Source: Trichobilharzia regenti (lineage: Eukaryota > Platyhelminthes > Trematoda > Strigeidida > Schistosomatidae). Taken from it: a stretch of DNA of 64,000 nucleotides. Positions 1 to 10,636 of this stretch are shown piece by piece. Both the position numbers and the translations under genes were made by a program. The stretch is from assembly GCA_944472135.2 (NCBI GenBank), contig OX235263.1, forward strand, positions 14,925,517 to 14,989,516, in the 5' to 3' direction. Position 1 is the first letter of the stretch. Each line of letters opens with the position of its first letter. The notes beneath the pieces were generated by a model, which was not told where the DNA came from, ran no database searches, and saw only the letters and a list, made by a program, of their open reading frames with translations.

Positions 1-970
1 CAAACGTCAGGCAGTTTAACCTTACTTTCAAGTATCGACGTGACATACATGAACTAGTTAGTTCCCATGATGCCTGTAGCATAGATGGCACTGAAATTGA
101 AACCATGTTAAGCATTAAATACCTTGAATTAGTTCTTTCCTGTGACCTTTCACGGTCATCCCATATCTTATCAATCTCTAAGAAAATATTTTGTCTTACC
201 TTCTATATTAAAAAGTTAAGACAATCAGGTATCAACCAACCTTTACTTCTGCAGTTTGTAAAAACTCCTGTATTTTACCTATTGTACACTATTGCTCTCG
301 ATTAATCTTTCCTGGGCTTCTCAAAAAAGACTATATCATATTACGAAGGGTATTAAATGCTGTGAGTAGGGTTTGTGGTATGCCACTGCATGAGCTTGCC
401 AATATTATAGTCGAGAGACATATAAAATCCTGTACAAAATGGGCAGAGGCCGTACTGTCAGACCCCCTGCACCTTCTTTATTCACAACTATCCCCTTGCA
501 TCTCATCAGGTAGGACGAGAAGTCAATATAAGAAGTTATATGCTTGCACCACTAAGTACAAAAATTCTACAATACCGTATTTTATGTGATGGAGACACTG
601 TTAGACGAGAGACATATAAGTTGCTATGTAATTAGCAAAGTGAATCGACCCTTTCATTGTTCATCTTCCTGTAATTTTATGGTGTCACACTTTCTATCGT
701 TTAATTATAACTTTGCTATTTTATTTTAGTTGTTATTACTGTTATTACTATCATTTTATACGTATGCATATTTTTCTCCGTATCGCATACTGTAATTTGC
801 TACATAGCTGCTATAACAACGTTTTGTTATTACTATTATGTAATGTTCATATTTTTTTTGTCGTTTTGAGTAAATTAGATGTAATATTGTACTGAATGCT
901 GTAAATTCCTTTCTGTATCATTAGTGCTATTTTTGGAATAAAGCAAAAATTGTAATTATTATTATATTAT
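1..970 (+). mobile_element. CR1/SR1-like LINE, 5'-truncated 3' end
   Basis: Remnant of the last part of a non-LTR retrotransposon ORF2 plus its 3' UTR. Frames from about 60 to 590 match the C-terminal region of the intact element at 9984-7183: the SIKYLELVLS block, the ISKKIFCLTFYIKKLRQSG block, and the GRTRSQYKKLYACTTKYKNS block just before the stop. Frameshifts near 290-360 break the frame. The 3' UTR ends in ggaataaagcaaaaattg followed by an ATT-rich tail at about 938-970, like the copies ending near 29050 and 43800. The left end lies outside the window. It is a dead copy. Confidence 0.85.
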
Positions 971-1162
971 GAAGATACCATGATTGAGAACCACTTAGTT
1001 TTCGAATAAAAATACAAGTTAATGAAATGATAGTGTATCATAAGAAATACAGTTAACGTGTTACATAAATTAATGATTATTTGGTGACACAGTCAAAGCC
1101 CACTGCTATAAATTATTAATATAATCCACAGGGGTGTTCACTGCTGGAGTCGTATCTACTAG

Positions 1163-1492
1163 TGTGGTGAGAGTTGGCTGCAAGCTAAAATTGTAGACAA
1201 CAATTCACGTCAATGTTCACGTCCCGAGTCAGGGTCATCAGAAAAACAATAACAAAGCTTAACCTTAAGAATATCACAATGGAGTTAACGTGTGGAAACA
1301 TGATTCGCAGATATATAGCCTCATTTTGTGAGAATCGGCCACAAAGCAATAACAGAATAACCTTCAACAAGCAAACAACCAATTAGGAGACGTTGATTTT
1401 CCGCTAACAATAATGTACATTATAATACATAAATACCTCTTGATTCTCTCAATAAACGATCTGTTACCTGGCCTTTGTCTTTTGTCCTTACA
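1163..1492 (+). mobile_element. Solo LTR, about 330 bp (Gypsy-like length)
   Basis: Begins TGTGGTGAGA and ends TCCTTACA (TG...CA). It contains an AATAAA signal (caataaacgatctg) near its 3' end and a TATA-like AT stretch upstream of it, as expected of an LTR promoter and polyA site. Homologous to 58536-58883 (+) and 22905-23240 (-). The flanks ctag/ttag could be a decayed 4-bp target duplication. No internal gag or pol region is attached, so this is a solo LTR. The length is close to that of the schistosome Gypsy element Boudicca, but the family name is not proven. Confidence 0.75.
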
Positions 1493-1774
1493 TTAGTAGA
1501 AGCTGTGCACTGGTTGTAGGATAGTCTTCGGATGAGAATGAGAGGTTCCTGCAAAATACAACACGGTTTGTAGTGAAGTAAGTATACAGTATGGACCGGT
1601 GAGAAGACGAAGCGTCGAGCAGCACACTGTATTTTAGACTGTACTTCAAAGTTACGTATATATTTCACAATGAATCGTCTTAAACAAAAGCTGTGTACAA
1701 TGCTCCCATTTTTAACCTCTAAAAAACTGTACCAGACCCCACAGGTGTATGATAATTAACAGATAAACATGAAT

Positions 1775-1936
1775 AAGGTCAGACCATGTATCTGCGAATC
1801 ATATCTCCCCATGCAAAGCTTTCTGTGATTGGTTGTCGAGTTAGTCTTTGTTCTTGTTTTTTCTCATGACCAAGATTTGGGACGTTGAAGTGCTGTCTAC
1901 CAGCTTTGGCTAGCAGACAGCTCTCACCAAACTAGT
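1775..1936 (-). mobile_element. Partial LTR, same family as 1163-1492
   Basis: The segment with tgattggttgtcgagttagtc, ctcatgaccaagatttggga and ctagcagacagctctcacca matches the 5' half of the LTR copy at 23240-22905, in the same orientation as that copy. Only the 5' portion is present. The 280 bp between this fragment and the solo LTR at 1163-1492 show no recognisable coding sequence. Confidence 0.65.
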
Positions 1937-2378
1937 ACTCACTAGTCGTAGACTCATCCAGAATAATGAAACATTAGAACAAGCAATAAAGGTTAATAAA
2001 GCAGGATGATTTAATGAATTCATCAAATTTCGAAATAAGATTGATAAGTAAATAAACTACATTGAATTAATCGTGCAGAAAGACAGGCTGGGAATGTTTT
2101 CCAGGTCATGTTCAAATAGATAAGGGGAGAGAGAGTATGAGAGATCAAAATTAAGGTAAATTGCATTACGCTTCAATTACATCACTTAGATAAACAATTA
2201 GTCATTAGAGAATATAAAGAGAATTGCAAACAGACTAATATCAATAGTAATAGTTATAATAACCATAATAATAGTAATAATAGTGTTGAAGTGAGTTTAG
2301 ATAATGCTACTGATAAAGGGTAGTTTTAAAAGAATCAAGAATACTAATAATAAGAGATAGAACAATAAGTAAAACGTA
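1937..2378. other. AT-rich stretch, no gene seen
   Basis: Low-complexity ATT/AAT-rich DNA around 2240-2360. Part of it is probably the 3' UTR of the PLE fragment that ends at 2379 on the - strand. Confidence 0.4.
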
Positions 2379-2745
2379 TTACCATGGTAGATTCAGAGTG
2401 ACGACCATCTCCTTTTGTATACAGAGACCTGGTTTATAAACTCGAATTGTACAAGCCTCTGCAATTGCAAGTATCTTCTTGTTTATTGGCTGCTGACAGT
2501 AGTGAATGACGTGACCGCATCGATACCATGTCCGTAGTCCACAAGATGTTTTGTTACTTAGGATTCCGGCATTTTGCATTCAGCTGTTTTCAACCATTTT
2601 GGCAAATGCTCCATCATGCGAGTAGACAATCGCCTTTCCGTACGACCTATGTATTTGCTTCCACAAACACACTCAAATTGATATACGCAGTTTGAGGTGT
2701 CGAAGATTGGCGACTGGTCTCTCCCAGATTGCTGAAACACTCGCT
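2379..2745 (-). pseudogene. Penelope-like element ORF end, GIY-YIG domain (frameshifted)
   Basis: Two overlapping - frames give the C-terminal GIY-YIG endonuclease of a PLE. The first (2740-2558) has the Cys-rich lead-in CVYQFECVCG, then SKYIGRTERRLSTRMMEH. The second (2579-2379) has the end block YKPGLCIQKEMVV. A frameshift near 2570 separates them. PLE proteins carry a reverse transcriptase followed by this endonuclease; no RT is present here. Confidence 0.85.
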
Positions 2746-3435
2746 TAATGGTGTAAAGAATAACATTAGAAATAATCGGGGTATTGTGTAATTATGATAA
2801 CTTTGAAAACAATTCACTTGGCCTCTTCTTGTTGTTGTTGTTGTCGTAGATTTAATTAATTCTTGTCAGAATATTACTTATACCTAAAAATATTGTAAAA
2901 TTAATTGTCACACAAAATGTACATCTTTAACTTGGTGAACCTCACAGATCATTTTCACTCTCGACGTTAACGTAACCTTTCACTGTGCATATCTTTCCTG
3001 TGGTAAAACTCTATAGTTAAAAGTAAATTCTACTAGGGCTTTCTGAAAGAGTACACTTCAAATAGCTAATAAAACGTATCGCATACAAAGTACTCGTTAT
3101 TGTCTTTTCAATGGAACCATAGTTTAACTTTTAGCCTAACATGATTTTATGTGGTAACATGATTATATTGAAACGTTGATGCTTCTAGGCAATAAAGCAT
3201 ATTATGAATCATTTAGTGGTGTTTTTTACACTGTTAGGCATTTCATTTATCTTTTTGAATTTGAAATATTGATCGTCGTTAACCATTTTGGATAGATTAA
3301 GTCTTGTTTTTCGCGAACATGGAAATAGTACTCGAACTTGCAAATTAATTATCCTGCATAAAATGAAATTTATTTCGCCAATTCAATTAGCGATTTACAC
3401 GACTAAGTTAACCATTTTTTTCAAGTGTTGGTTTG
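2746..3435. other. No feature recognised
   Basis: AT-rich, with no ORF of interest and no copy of the repeats listed elsewhere. Confidence 0.4.
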
Positions 3436-3610
3436 TAAGTATTTGACTGGTTACAGGATTTAATCATGAGCTGACATTGGTTAGAGAACCATTGGAAAAC
3501 CAACCGGGAGTACTGGGCAGCTGTTTCGTCCCAGTTGGGGACTCTTCTGTACTACGCACCCACCGACAGGGTTCGAACCCAGGACCTTCTGGTACTATGC
3601 TGTGTGTTAA
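3436..3610 (-). repeat. Hammerhead SINE-like repeat, degraded copy
   Basis: Has the family landmarks on the - strand: box-B-like ggttcgaaccc, then the hammerhead region, then the tail containing catgagctgacat in inverse. The hammerhead is damaged: the CUGANGA box reads CAGAAGA and the cleavage triplet is GCC, so it should not self-cleave. Confidence 0.75.
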
Positions 3611-4204
3611 CGACAAGATTTATCAGTATCGTGTAGATGCGTAACGGTAGAAGACCAGAGAGTGGGTAAAAGAATATGTATTTGCAATTTACTGTCTCTG
3701 TATCGGCAAATTATGTACACCTTATCTTCAATGCACCACTTACACAGATCTTCCGTATTGTGCTACTTCTGCCCTCCATATTGTGTTTCTTTGTGTCCCC
3801 TTCTGGTCTCCCACGTATCTCTAGAAGGCTGCATCATTTGCTTTCTCTAACATCAAATTTATCTCCATGCTACTCGACGTTTTTTATGTCGCTGAACATC
3901 TCTTTTTACACTATTGATAAATTGTATCAGTAGTACACGACACTGATGCGGAATGATAGAAAGCGGTCAGAATTGAAGCTAACATTTTATTAAGTCAATG
4001 GCTGAAGAGGTAGGAGTGTTCATTCCTTGAATCTGAATCTAGTTTACGATATCGACATGAGACAATCTCGTTGGATGACTTTTCGTTTCACTATTTAACC
4101 TTAGAATGGACGCCAATCAATCAGAACAATTTATTTTCCAATTAATTAGCCGAATGTTAATGTGGCTAAAAATGTATTAATAGGATGCATTTTTCTTTTC
4201 TTTT
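3611..4204. other. No gene recognised
   Basis: Contains two overlapping + frames of 62 and 85 codons (3662-3933) with hydrophobic, low-information translations and no motif. Treated as unassigned DNA. Confidence 0.35.
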
Positions 4205-4440
4205 CTTCCTTTTGTGCGTTGGTGACTTGGAGGTAGAATGCTCACCGACTACGTATGTCATCTGGGTTTCGATTCCTGACCGTTGCACTACTTTACCTCG
4301 TTAGGTCGGTAAATAGGATAGGTTGGGCATAAGGCTAGCAACCCGATCTCGTAAAAATAAGCACCACCACCACCACTGAACCTTAAAGCTTTAGCTTCAA
4401 ACCCTGTGTTCTACTAGCAAAATAAAGGAATAAAATAAAA
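4205..4440 (+). repeat. tRNA-derived SINE (family B), diverged
   Basis: Shares with 4690-4935 the order: box A/B-like head, ctttacctcg..taggt, gttgggcataaggctagcaa, caccaccac, cttcaaaccc and a ttctactagcaaaataaaggaat tail. About 235 bp. Confidence 0.7.
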
Positions 4441-4689
4441 CACAAATTCTCTTGCCTTTTACCGTTACAATATCTGAAATACTCCAATTGATATCACAGT
4501 CCTATCTGTAGTGAGTTGTCCCAGTTTTATTTGAAGGTGATTAGCAGTGATATGCACAGCATGTGTGTTACATCTGATATGAAGCTAGTTGATATGAGTT
4601 AACTAGATCGCTGTGTATTGATTGGTGCTTGATGAGACTTGAAGCCAAAGTAAGAGGTAGGCGTATATTCGTGAATTCAACTTAAGAAG

Positions 4690-4935
4690 CAAGCGTTGGT
4701 GCCATAGCAGTTAGGACTCTCACCAACCATGCATATGGTCCGGGGTTCGATCCATGGTCACCAACGCACTCTTTTACCTCGCTAAGCCAGAAATAAAGCT
4801 GGTTAAGAGGAATTTTTGGTCATGAGGCTAGCAATCCCACCTTAAAAAGAATCACCACCGCTACAGAAACTTCAAGCCTCTAGCTTGAAGCCCTCCCTAT
4901 GTTCCACTAGGAACTTAAAGGAATAAAAAAAGTAA
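4690..4935 (+). repeat. tRNA-derived SINE (family B)
   Basis: The head has a tRNA-like region with a box B (ggggttcgatcc) after agttaggactctcaccaacc. The body contains acctcgctaagccagaaata. The tail is tatgttccactaggaactta + aaggaataaaaaa, ending in an A-run. The tail matches the end of the RTE-like LINE at 30500-31760. Other copies: 4205, 22022, 32430 (+), 35640 and 58120 (-). Confidence 0.8.
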
Positions 4936-5502
4936 CATCAGCTAAATTAGATATGTACATCATGATCTGCTATCCTGAATTCCTTTGATACCTACTATGT
5001 ATGACATAAATAGCCGATAAAATTAATAATATGCATGCATTTACATCCGATATTAGAATAGAACGTTCATTTTTCTTGTGTTGTTTTGTTGAGTGACTAA
5101 AGTATGTACTTAATCTGTAGGTTTCAATAAACAAACATTGAATCAGGCAGGTATATCGGATTCCATCATCTTACCAGTTCACATGAACAGTTAGATGCCT
5201 TTATTACACTGCATACTTAACTGAACCTCAAAGATCCGTTATACCTGCATAAAATAAGGGGAAAATGGTCATAAAAGTATCGAGAGCTTTCATCATCATG
5301 ATAATTTCAGAAGTGTGCTAAAGTCAAATCATAGTAATGGAGATAAAGGCTAACTCCGTGTGGCGATACACGTTGATGATAAGGCCTAAGTGTGAATGTC
5401 TGCTTCACTTTCGTATCTAAGGTCACGAACTAGTAGCCAAAATACACATTATACATTCTTTCATGTCAATGTACTTGGACAACTAAGGACATTGAAATAA
5501 TA
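4936..5502. other. No feature recognised
   Basis: AT-rich spacer with no supported gene or repeat family. Confidence 0.4.
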
Positions 5503-5761
5503 GAGGAGATTTGTAGCTCAGGTGGATGATTTGCAATTAGTTGTGTTCTCTGTGCAGCTGGTTGCGGGGCTTTCATCGTCCGTCCTTCTAAACAGCATCC
5601 CCTTTCAGCGCAATTTTTAGTATAAAGTGAAATGATTTAAATTTTTCCATGACTGATAGAATTGCGTGTGCCTCCCGGTAACCATCTTTACATCTGTATT
5701 GATCGTTTTTTATTGACTGGGATTTTAAACTTTCTTGTCACATGATTTGCTTTTTATTAAC
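5503..5761 (+). repeat. Interspersed repeat with tRNA-like head, about 260 bp
   Basis: Nearly collinear with 63748-64000: both begin gagatttgtagctcaggtgg then atgatttgcaatta, and both contain cccggtaaccatcttta and ttttaaactttctkgtcaca. The GTAGCTCAGGTGG start resembles a tRNA box A. The same head is used as the terminus of the foldback at 39437-39990. Confidence 0.7.
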
Positions 5762-5884
5762 TGTAATTTCGGTCTATATTAACATGTTTGTTAATCGCAT
5801 ATTCGTCTGAGTACCAGGCTTCTAGGAATTGCCTGACTGCACTTTTGGCTTTTCCTCTGTCTAAAATTTCAATATTATCCCAAT

Positions 5885-6285
5885 CAAACTGATATCCATA
5901 TCACTGGCGACTTGCCCTATTCAGGTAAGTAGTTACCTGGGATTCTAGTGGGAAGTCGTGACCAGTAGGGTGCAGGAGGTCGGGCGTGAGGACAAATACT
6001 CGCCGAAGACATTGGGTAGTGGTCGTGAATTGGCAGAAGTTAGAATTCATGGGCTGGCCATTGGATCGGGGCCCAATAGCTTAATGGTCTGCGAGCTCGC
6101 CTTGTCACCAAAAGGTCCTGGGTTCGAACTATGGCGCTGGGTGCGTACTGCTGAAGAGTCCCAAACCAGGCTGACGAAACAGCTGTCCAGTACTTTCAGT
6201 TGGTTTTCCAATGGTTCTCTAACGAATGTCAGCTCATGATGAAATCGTGTAACCAATCAATCAAATCCCTACAAAACAAAACAGT
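5885..6285 (+). repeat. Hammerhead SINE-like repeat, long copy
   Basis: About 400 bp. Order: caggtaagtagttacctggg and the gaccagtagggt block, then a tRNA-like promoter region (ccaatagcttaatggtctgc; box-B-like gggttcgaac), then a hammerhead motif at 6145-6193, then ggttctctaacgaatgtcag and a caatcaatcaaatccctaca tail. Other copies are at 14050, 61430 (+), 25630 and 61975 (-). Confidence 0.8.
6145..6193 (+). ncRNA. Hammerhead ribozyme motif, core complete
   Basis: Stem I GUACUG (6145-6150) pairs with CAGUAC (6188-6193). The core is CUGAAGA (6151-6157, fits CUGANGA) and GAAA (6176-6179). Stem II can form GUC/GAC with a long loop. Stem III is CAG/CUG, followed by the UC of a GUC cleavage triplet. 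The arrangement matches the Sm-alpha ribozyme, but stem I has a different sequence. Activity is inferred. Confidence 0.75.
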
Positions 6286-6464
6286 TGAACGTGTTGATGA
6301 GCTATTTAAAAGACATGCGATTAGGAGTGAACTAACTAGTATTTGCACACATTTATTCTAATGTATCTGAATAGCCCATGAACGTGCCGTTTAATTTCAG
6401 TCGGTCAAAAGGCTAAATAACAAGCCAACTGAATGATTAACAACAATACTGGTTAATAAATTGT

Positions 6465-6672
6465 AATGCTTTTTCAATGGTTGTTTATACATTGATAACT
6501 TTTTAATTTTGGTAATTTTCTGTGCAAAATTACTGCTCACGATTACATCAACTTTTGAAATCTTTTAAAATGAAATTGTTTGTTCTAATTAAAACCTATT
6601 CCAACAGTTGATGTGGTGACAGACAGTAATTTTGCATGAAATATTACCAAAATGAGAAACTACCATTGAAAT
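6465..6672. repeat. Short foldback (MITE-like)
   Basis: Inverted arms at about 6505-6553 and 6606-6653 (tggtaattttctgtgcaaaa / ttttgcatgaaatattacca; ttacatcaact / agttgatgtgg), with weaker pairing outside to 6465 and 6672. The loop of about 50 bp carries no ORF. No transposase is nearby. Confidence 0.6.
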
Positions 6673-6762
6673 ATAATTACAATTAATTGATTTATTCCAC
6701 AGCCAACTTAATTTCGACGTACTCCGCACCACCAATAAAAAGACTCTAAAAGATCTGAATTT

Positions 6763-9700
6763 CGTAAGATAAGATAAGCTTTATTCCAAAACAGTACTTG
6801 TGATACAGAATGGAATTCTCAGCATTTTACTACAATATTGCATCCAGTTAGTACATTAACAATAAATAAAGTTCTACATAGATTAAAGTTATCTCAGTCA
6901 GTTTTGACAACAACATATTAGCATGTCGGTAGCAAAGCCAAAATTTAAACAGGTGTTTGAAGGTGTTAGAAAAGTAGATACTACTAGCATATTTACTGGC
7001 GTAAGCGATAGCAAAATGGTCGAGATATACAGAGTGTGAAAGAACGAACAAGAATGTTTTAAGTAGAGTTTGCAAGGAAGAGAGAAACAAAACAGCACAT
7101 AACAAAAATAAATACAGAATGAAGAGAGAGAAAACGTTGTACCTATAAATGATGTGAGTTGGAAAGACGAGATCCATTGGTTCTACTGACTATTTAATAA
7201 GTTAAAGGTTTCACGCCTAATGCTTTCTTTATCGCGCAGAACACGAGCTAGGTAGGGTATGGATGAGTTTTTGTACTTACTAGTGCGGGCATATAGTTTC
7301 CTATATAGGCTTCTGGTTTTCCCTGAAGAGATACATGGGGAGAGTTGTGAATGTAGAGGGTGTTGTGAGTCAGATAAAATGGATTTCGCCCATTTTTCAC
7401 ATGAGTCCATGTGCCTGTCCACCAGAATATTAACAAGCTGGCTAAGTGGCAAATTGCTTACCCTGCTGACAACCTTTAACATCCTACGTAATAAGGTATA
7501 GTCTTTCTTCAATAGCCCAGGAAAGACTAAGGGGGAACAATAGAGAATAATAGGCAGAATACGGGAGTTAACAAATTGTAGGAGTAAGGGTTGGGTTACA
7601 CCAGAATGTCTTAACTTCTTGATGTAGAAGGTAAGACGGAATATTTTCTTGGAAATCGTCAAGATATGAGACGACCAGGAAAGATCAGAAGATAGAGTGA
7701 CGCCTAGGTATTTAATTTCCGACTTGGTTTCTATTTCAGTGCCATCTATGTTGCACACCTCGTGAGTGCTAACCAGTTTGTTTAGGTCAGATTTGTGCCT
7801 AAAGGTGAAATTAACTGTTTGGCATTTGGAGGGGTTTAAGGTGAGACCGTTTTCCTTGGACCATTGGCTAATTTCTGATAAGAAGCCATTTAGTTTAGAG
7901 CAGTCACTTTGACATTTGACAGGTAAAGATACAGTTAGGTCATCAGCATATTTGACAAAGTTAATGTCATTTGAAGACGGTAGGTCATGTAGGAAGAAAA
8001 AAAAGAGAAGTGGGGAGAGTACAGCACCTTGGGGGACACCAGCTTCAGTGAGCACAGCAGAGGAGGATTCGCCTTTGTATACGGTGTACTGCATTCTGTT
8101 TGAAAAGTAGGAATGCAACCAGTTAGTGACCCAGGACTCGGTTTGTGTCATGGAGAGCTTATTTAGCAAGAGACTTCTAGGTACAGAGTCGAAAGCAGAA
8201 GTGAAGTCAAGAAACGTGCAGCGGACATATTTGGCACCTTTGTCTAATGATGAGACAATACTGTTGTGTAAGACGGCTGCAGCGTCTAAAGTACTCCTAC
8301 CCTGTCTGTAGGCAAATTGTTTGGGGTCTTCGAAGCTTTTAAGGGAGGGTTCGAGTTTAAGAAGTACTAGTTTTTCCATGAGCTTTAGAAACGGGGAAGT
8401 GATGGCAATGGGTCTGAACTTTACGTTCTTGCTATTTCCAGGTTTAGGGACAGGGACTATTTTAATGTCTTTCCATGGAACAGGTACAACGTTTTCGGAG
8501 AAAGAAGCATTTAGGATATTAGTTAGAGGAGAACATAAAGCATCTGCACATTGTTTTAGAACATATGCAGGTATGCCATCAGGGCCAAGACTATGTGAGG
8601 GCTTAAGAGTTTTAAGACATTTCAAAACATCGAGAGTATTGAAGTCCTGGAAGTTATCAGCTACAAGATTAGTAACGTTAGAAGTGGTTATAGTAGAAGG
8701 AGAGCGTATAAAAGACAGATTAAGAGCATTAACATCACAAGAGGGAAAAACATTACATCGCTTACTATTGCCAGTAATTTCATTGAAAAATTTCCACATG
8801 CTGTTAGGAGATTTGCATGATAAAAGTGTTTGGTTATAGATAGCATTAAGATTTTTGATTTCAGATTTGATTTGAGCATTAATCTTTTTAAGTCCTAACT
8901 TGTCTTTGCATTTATATAACATTTCTTTTTGCCTGCGAAGTTGTTTGAGATGGGGAGACGAGAAGCGGTCGAGGCGTTTGAACAGTGTTTGTTTGGGACA
9001 GCATATGTCGAGGCAGAACTTAAGATAATCCATTATATTGGTGATTGAGTCATCTAATGTACTTTCATAGAATAGATCCCAGTTGGTATCTTTTAACATG
9101 CATCTTAGATTGAGTAAGTTGTCAGATGTGTATCTTATTTGTTGTGCTTTCGTAGACAGGTGTGAGAAGATTTTAATATGTGTTTTGCTGTATATTTTTG
9201 GCAAAACGCGGACAATGCAGTGATCGGAGTTATGTATCGGTGAACGTCTACGTGTTTCATATACTCCTTCGTCATTAGTAAAAACTAGATCGAGTGTTTT
9301 GTCAAGTCGAGTGGGAAATTTGACTATGTTTGTGTGACCAAGAGCTTCAAGAAAGGAGCAATCTGATGTGTTGAAGTCTCCAGTAATAACGGATAGAGAG
9401 TTGTCGAAGTTGGCAGCAGCAAACATGGTGAATTCATCAGCAAAATTAGATAGATCAGATGGAGAGCAACTAGGAGAAATGTACATGTTTGTAATATAGA
9501 TTTGTTTATATTTGGGGAGATGTTTGGGGCGACATTTGACAGTAATACAGTCAATGAAGTCATTTGAGAAGGTGAAGCAGACGTTATTTGAGACAGACCA
9601 TTTGGAGTGAATAAAAGTTGCAACGCCACCACCATTTTTCTTATTACAACATTGACGGTCTTGACGAAATAAAATAAAGTCCTTTAGTGAGATAAGGTTG

Positions 9701-10005
9701 TCATCATACAGTTCATGCAACCACGTTTCTTGTAATGTGATTATGGCGGTGTTATGATACGTATCAGTTGACATCAAGGATTGTAGGTACATTATCTTGT
9801 TTGGCAGAGAGCGACAGTTTGTGTTCATTATGACGGGGACCGTAGTTAAGTGTATTGGTGTACGTTTGAGAGCTCTCTGCCAACCACTACGATGTTTCCT
9901 CCTTGGTTTCTTTGGAATATGAAAGTCATTTGGTCGTAAATGATTAATAAAGTTACGAGAGTAAATGATTCTGTTAGAATTCATATTTAGGTGAAAAATG
10001 TATGT
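6763..10005 (-). mobile_element. CR1/SR1-like LINE, nearly complete copy
   Basis: Carries an intact ORF2 (9984-7183) and a 420-bp 3' UTR running to about 6765. It ends in the family signature (on the + strand tttattccaaaacagtactt). The 3' UTR is collinear with that of the copy at 27972-29055. A separate ORF1 is not seen. The 5' boundary is near 10000, before the PLE tail that starts at about 10128. It is the only LINE copy in the window without frame damage. Confidence 0.85.
7183..9984 (-). CDS. LINE ORF2: AP endonuclease + reverse transcriptase (933 aa)
   Basis: Retrotransposon enzyme that nicks target DNA and reverse-transcribes the LINE RNA at the nick. Residues about 50-280 are an endonuclease/exonuclease/phosphatase domain: MNTNCRSLPNK, LQETWL, ITGDFNTSD and HNSDHC give the expected Asn, Glu, Asp/Asn and Ser-Asp-His positions. 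Residues about 500-760 are the reverse transcriptase: KFRPIAITSPFLKLMEK, TFLDFTSAFDSVPR (catalytic Asp), GVPQGAVLSPLLF and KYADDLTV (catalytic Asp-Asp). The C-terminal 170 residues are shared with fragments at 1-590 and 27972-28560. No stop or frameshift interrupts 933 codons, so this copy may be young or competent. A phenylalanine run follows SPLL. The start at 9984 is the first Met; a later Met (MNTNC) lies at the endonuclease domain itself. Confidence 0.92.
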   Translation of the reverse strand: MNSNRIIYSRNFINHLRPNDFHIPKKPRRKHRSGWQRALKRTPIHLTTVPVIMNTNCRSLPNKIMYLQSLMSTDTYHNTAIITLQETWLHELYDDNLISLKDFILFRQDRQCCNKKNGGGVATFIHSKWSVSNNVCFTFSNDFIDCITVKCRPKHLPKYKQIYITNMYISPSCSPSDLSNFADEFTMFAAANFDNSLSVITGDFNTSDCSFLEALGHTNIVKFPTRLDKTLDLVFTNDEGVYETRRRSPIHNSDHCIVRVLPKIYSKTHIKIFSHLSTKAQQIRYTSDNLLNLRCMLKDTNWDLFYESTLDDSITNIMDYLKFCLDICCPKQTLFKRLDRFSSPHLKQLRRQKEMLYKCKDKLGLKKINAQIKSEIKNLNAIYNQTLLSCKSPNSMWKFFNEITGNSKRCNVFPSCDVNALNLSFIRSPSTITTSNVTNLVADNFQDFNTLDVLKCLKTLKPSHSLGPDGIPAYVLKQCADALCSPLTNILNASFSENVVPVPWKDIKIVPVPKPGNSKNVKFRPIAITSPFLKLMEKLVLLKLEPSLKSFEDPKQFAYRQGRSTLDAAAVLHNSIVSSLDKGAKYVRCTFLDFTSAFDSVPRSLLLNKLSMTQTESWVTNWLHSYFSNRMQYTVYKGESSSAVLTEAGVPQGAVLSPLLFFFFLHDLPSSNDINFVKYADDLTVSLPVKCQSDCSKLNGFLSEISQWSKENGLTLNPSKCQTVNFTFRHKSDLNKLVSTHEVCNIDGTEIETKSEIKYLGVTLSSDLSWSSHILTISKKIFRLTFYIKKLRHSGVTQPLLLQFVNSRILPIILYCSPLVFPGLLKKDYTLLRRMLKVVSRVSNLPLSQLVNILVDRHMDSCEKWAKSILSDSQHPLHSQLSPCISSGKTRSLYRKLYARTSKYKNSSIPYLARVLRDKESIRRETFNLLNSQ

Positions 10006-10132
10006 TGGTAAACAGTAGACTGGATGGAAAATTTAGATATTATAGTAGCAGGCCCAGAAATTCGAACAAGCCGCCAAGGTCAAAACGAGATTAAATTCGT
10101 AGATGATATATATCTAATGAGAACACAATTTT

Positions 10133-10172
10133 CAGCGAAGAGACTTTTTTCAACGAATTTATTATCAAGCTG
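10133..10172 (-). ncRNA. Hammerhead-like motif in PLE tail
   Basis: On the - strand: stem I CAGC (10172-10169) pairs with GCUG (10136-10133). The CUGANGA box reads UUGAUAA, GAAA is kept, and stem III AGA/UCU-type pairing precedes UC. Two core substitutions suggest an inactive relic. Paralogue of 12623-12665. Confidence 0.5.
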
Positions 10173-10544
10173 TACAATCGTATATATATATGGTTTTATA
10201 AAGAAATTATATCCGGTGAGGGAATTAGGTCAAAGGTGTAAATACATGAAATAATAATAGTATGAAATAAATTTAAAATATTTGTGATTAGGTTCATAGT
10301 TTAAGTCAAGTGGAACAATAATTAATGTCATATATAAGATAATACATCAGGTGTATAGATTTTGGAGAGAGGCATATAATTAATTGTAAGATTAATAGAC
10401 GAATGTAAAATGTTACGTAACATGGTGTGAAATTTGATAACATAGAATTTAATATTGTAAAATTAAAGATAAAAAGTATACACATGAATAATTTTTTGGT
10501 TTAAAATGTCAAGTAGATCAAGTGGAAAAGATTCAGAATGAGAG

Positions 10545-10582
10545 TCGTAATAATAATAATGATAATAATAATAATAATAATC
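10545..10582. repeat. (ATA)n microsatellite
   Basis: Trinucleotide run taataataat interrupted by gata, within the PLE 3' tail. Confidence 0.8.
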
Positions 10583-10636
10583 GAAGTAATAAGGGAAAAG
10601 TACATAGAATAATAAAATAAATAAATGTCTATCCCT

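Noticed and set aside
3662..3933. Overlapping 62- and 85-codon ORFs
   Set aside because: Hydrophobic, low-information translations with no motif, no splice context and no neighbour supporting them.
5958..6239. 93-codon ORF over the SINE at 5885-6285
   Set aside because: It runs through the tRNA-like region and the ribozyme of a repeated SINE-like element.
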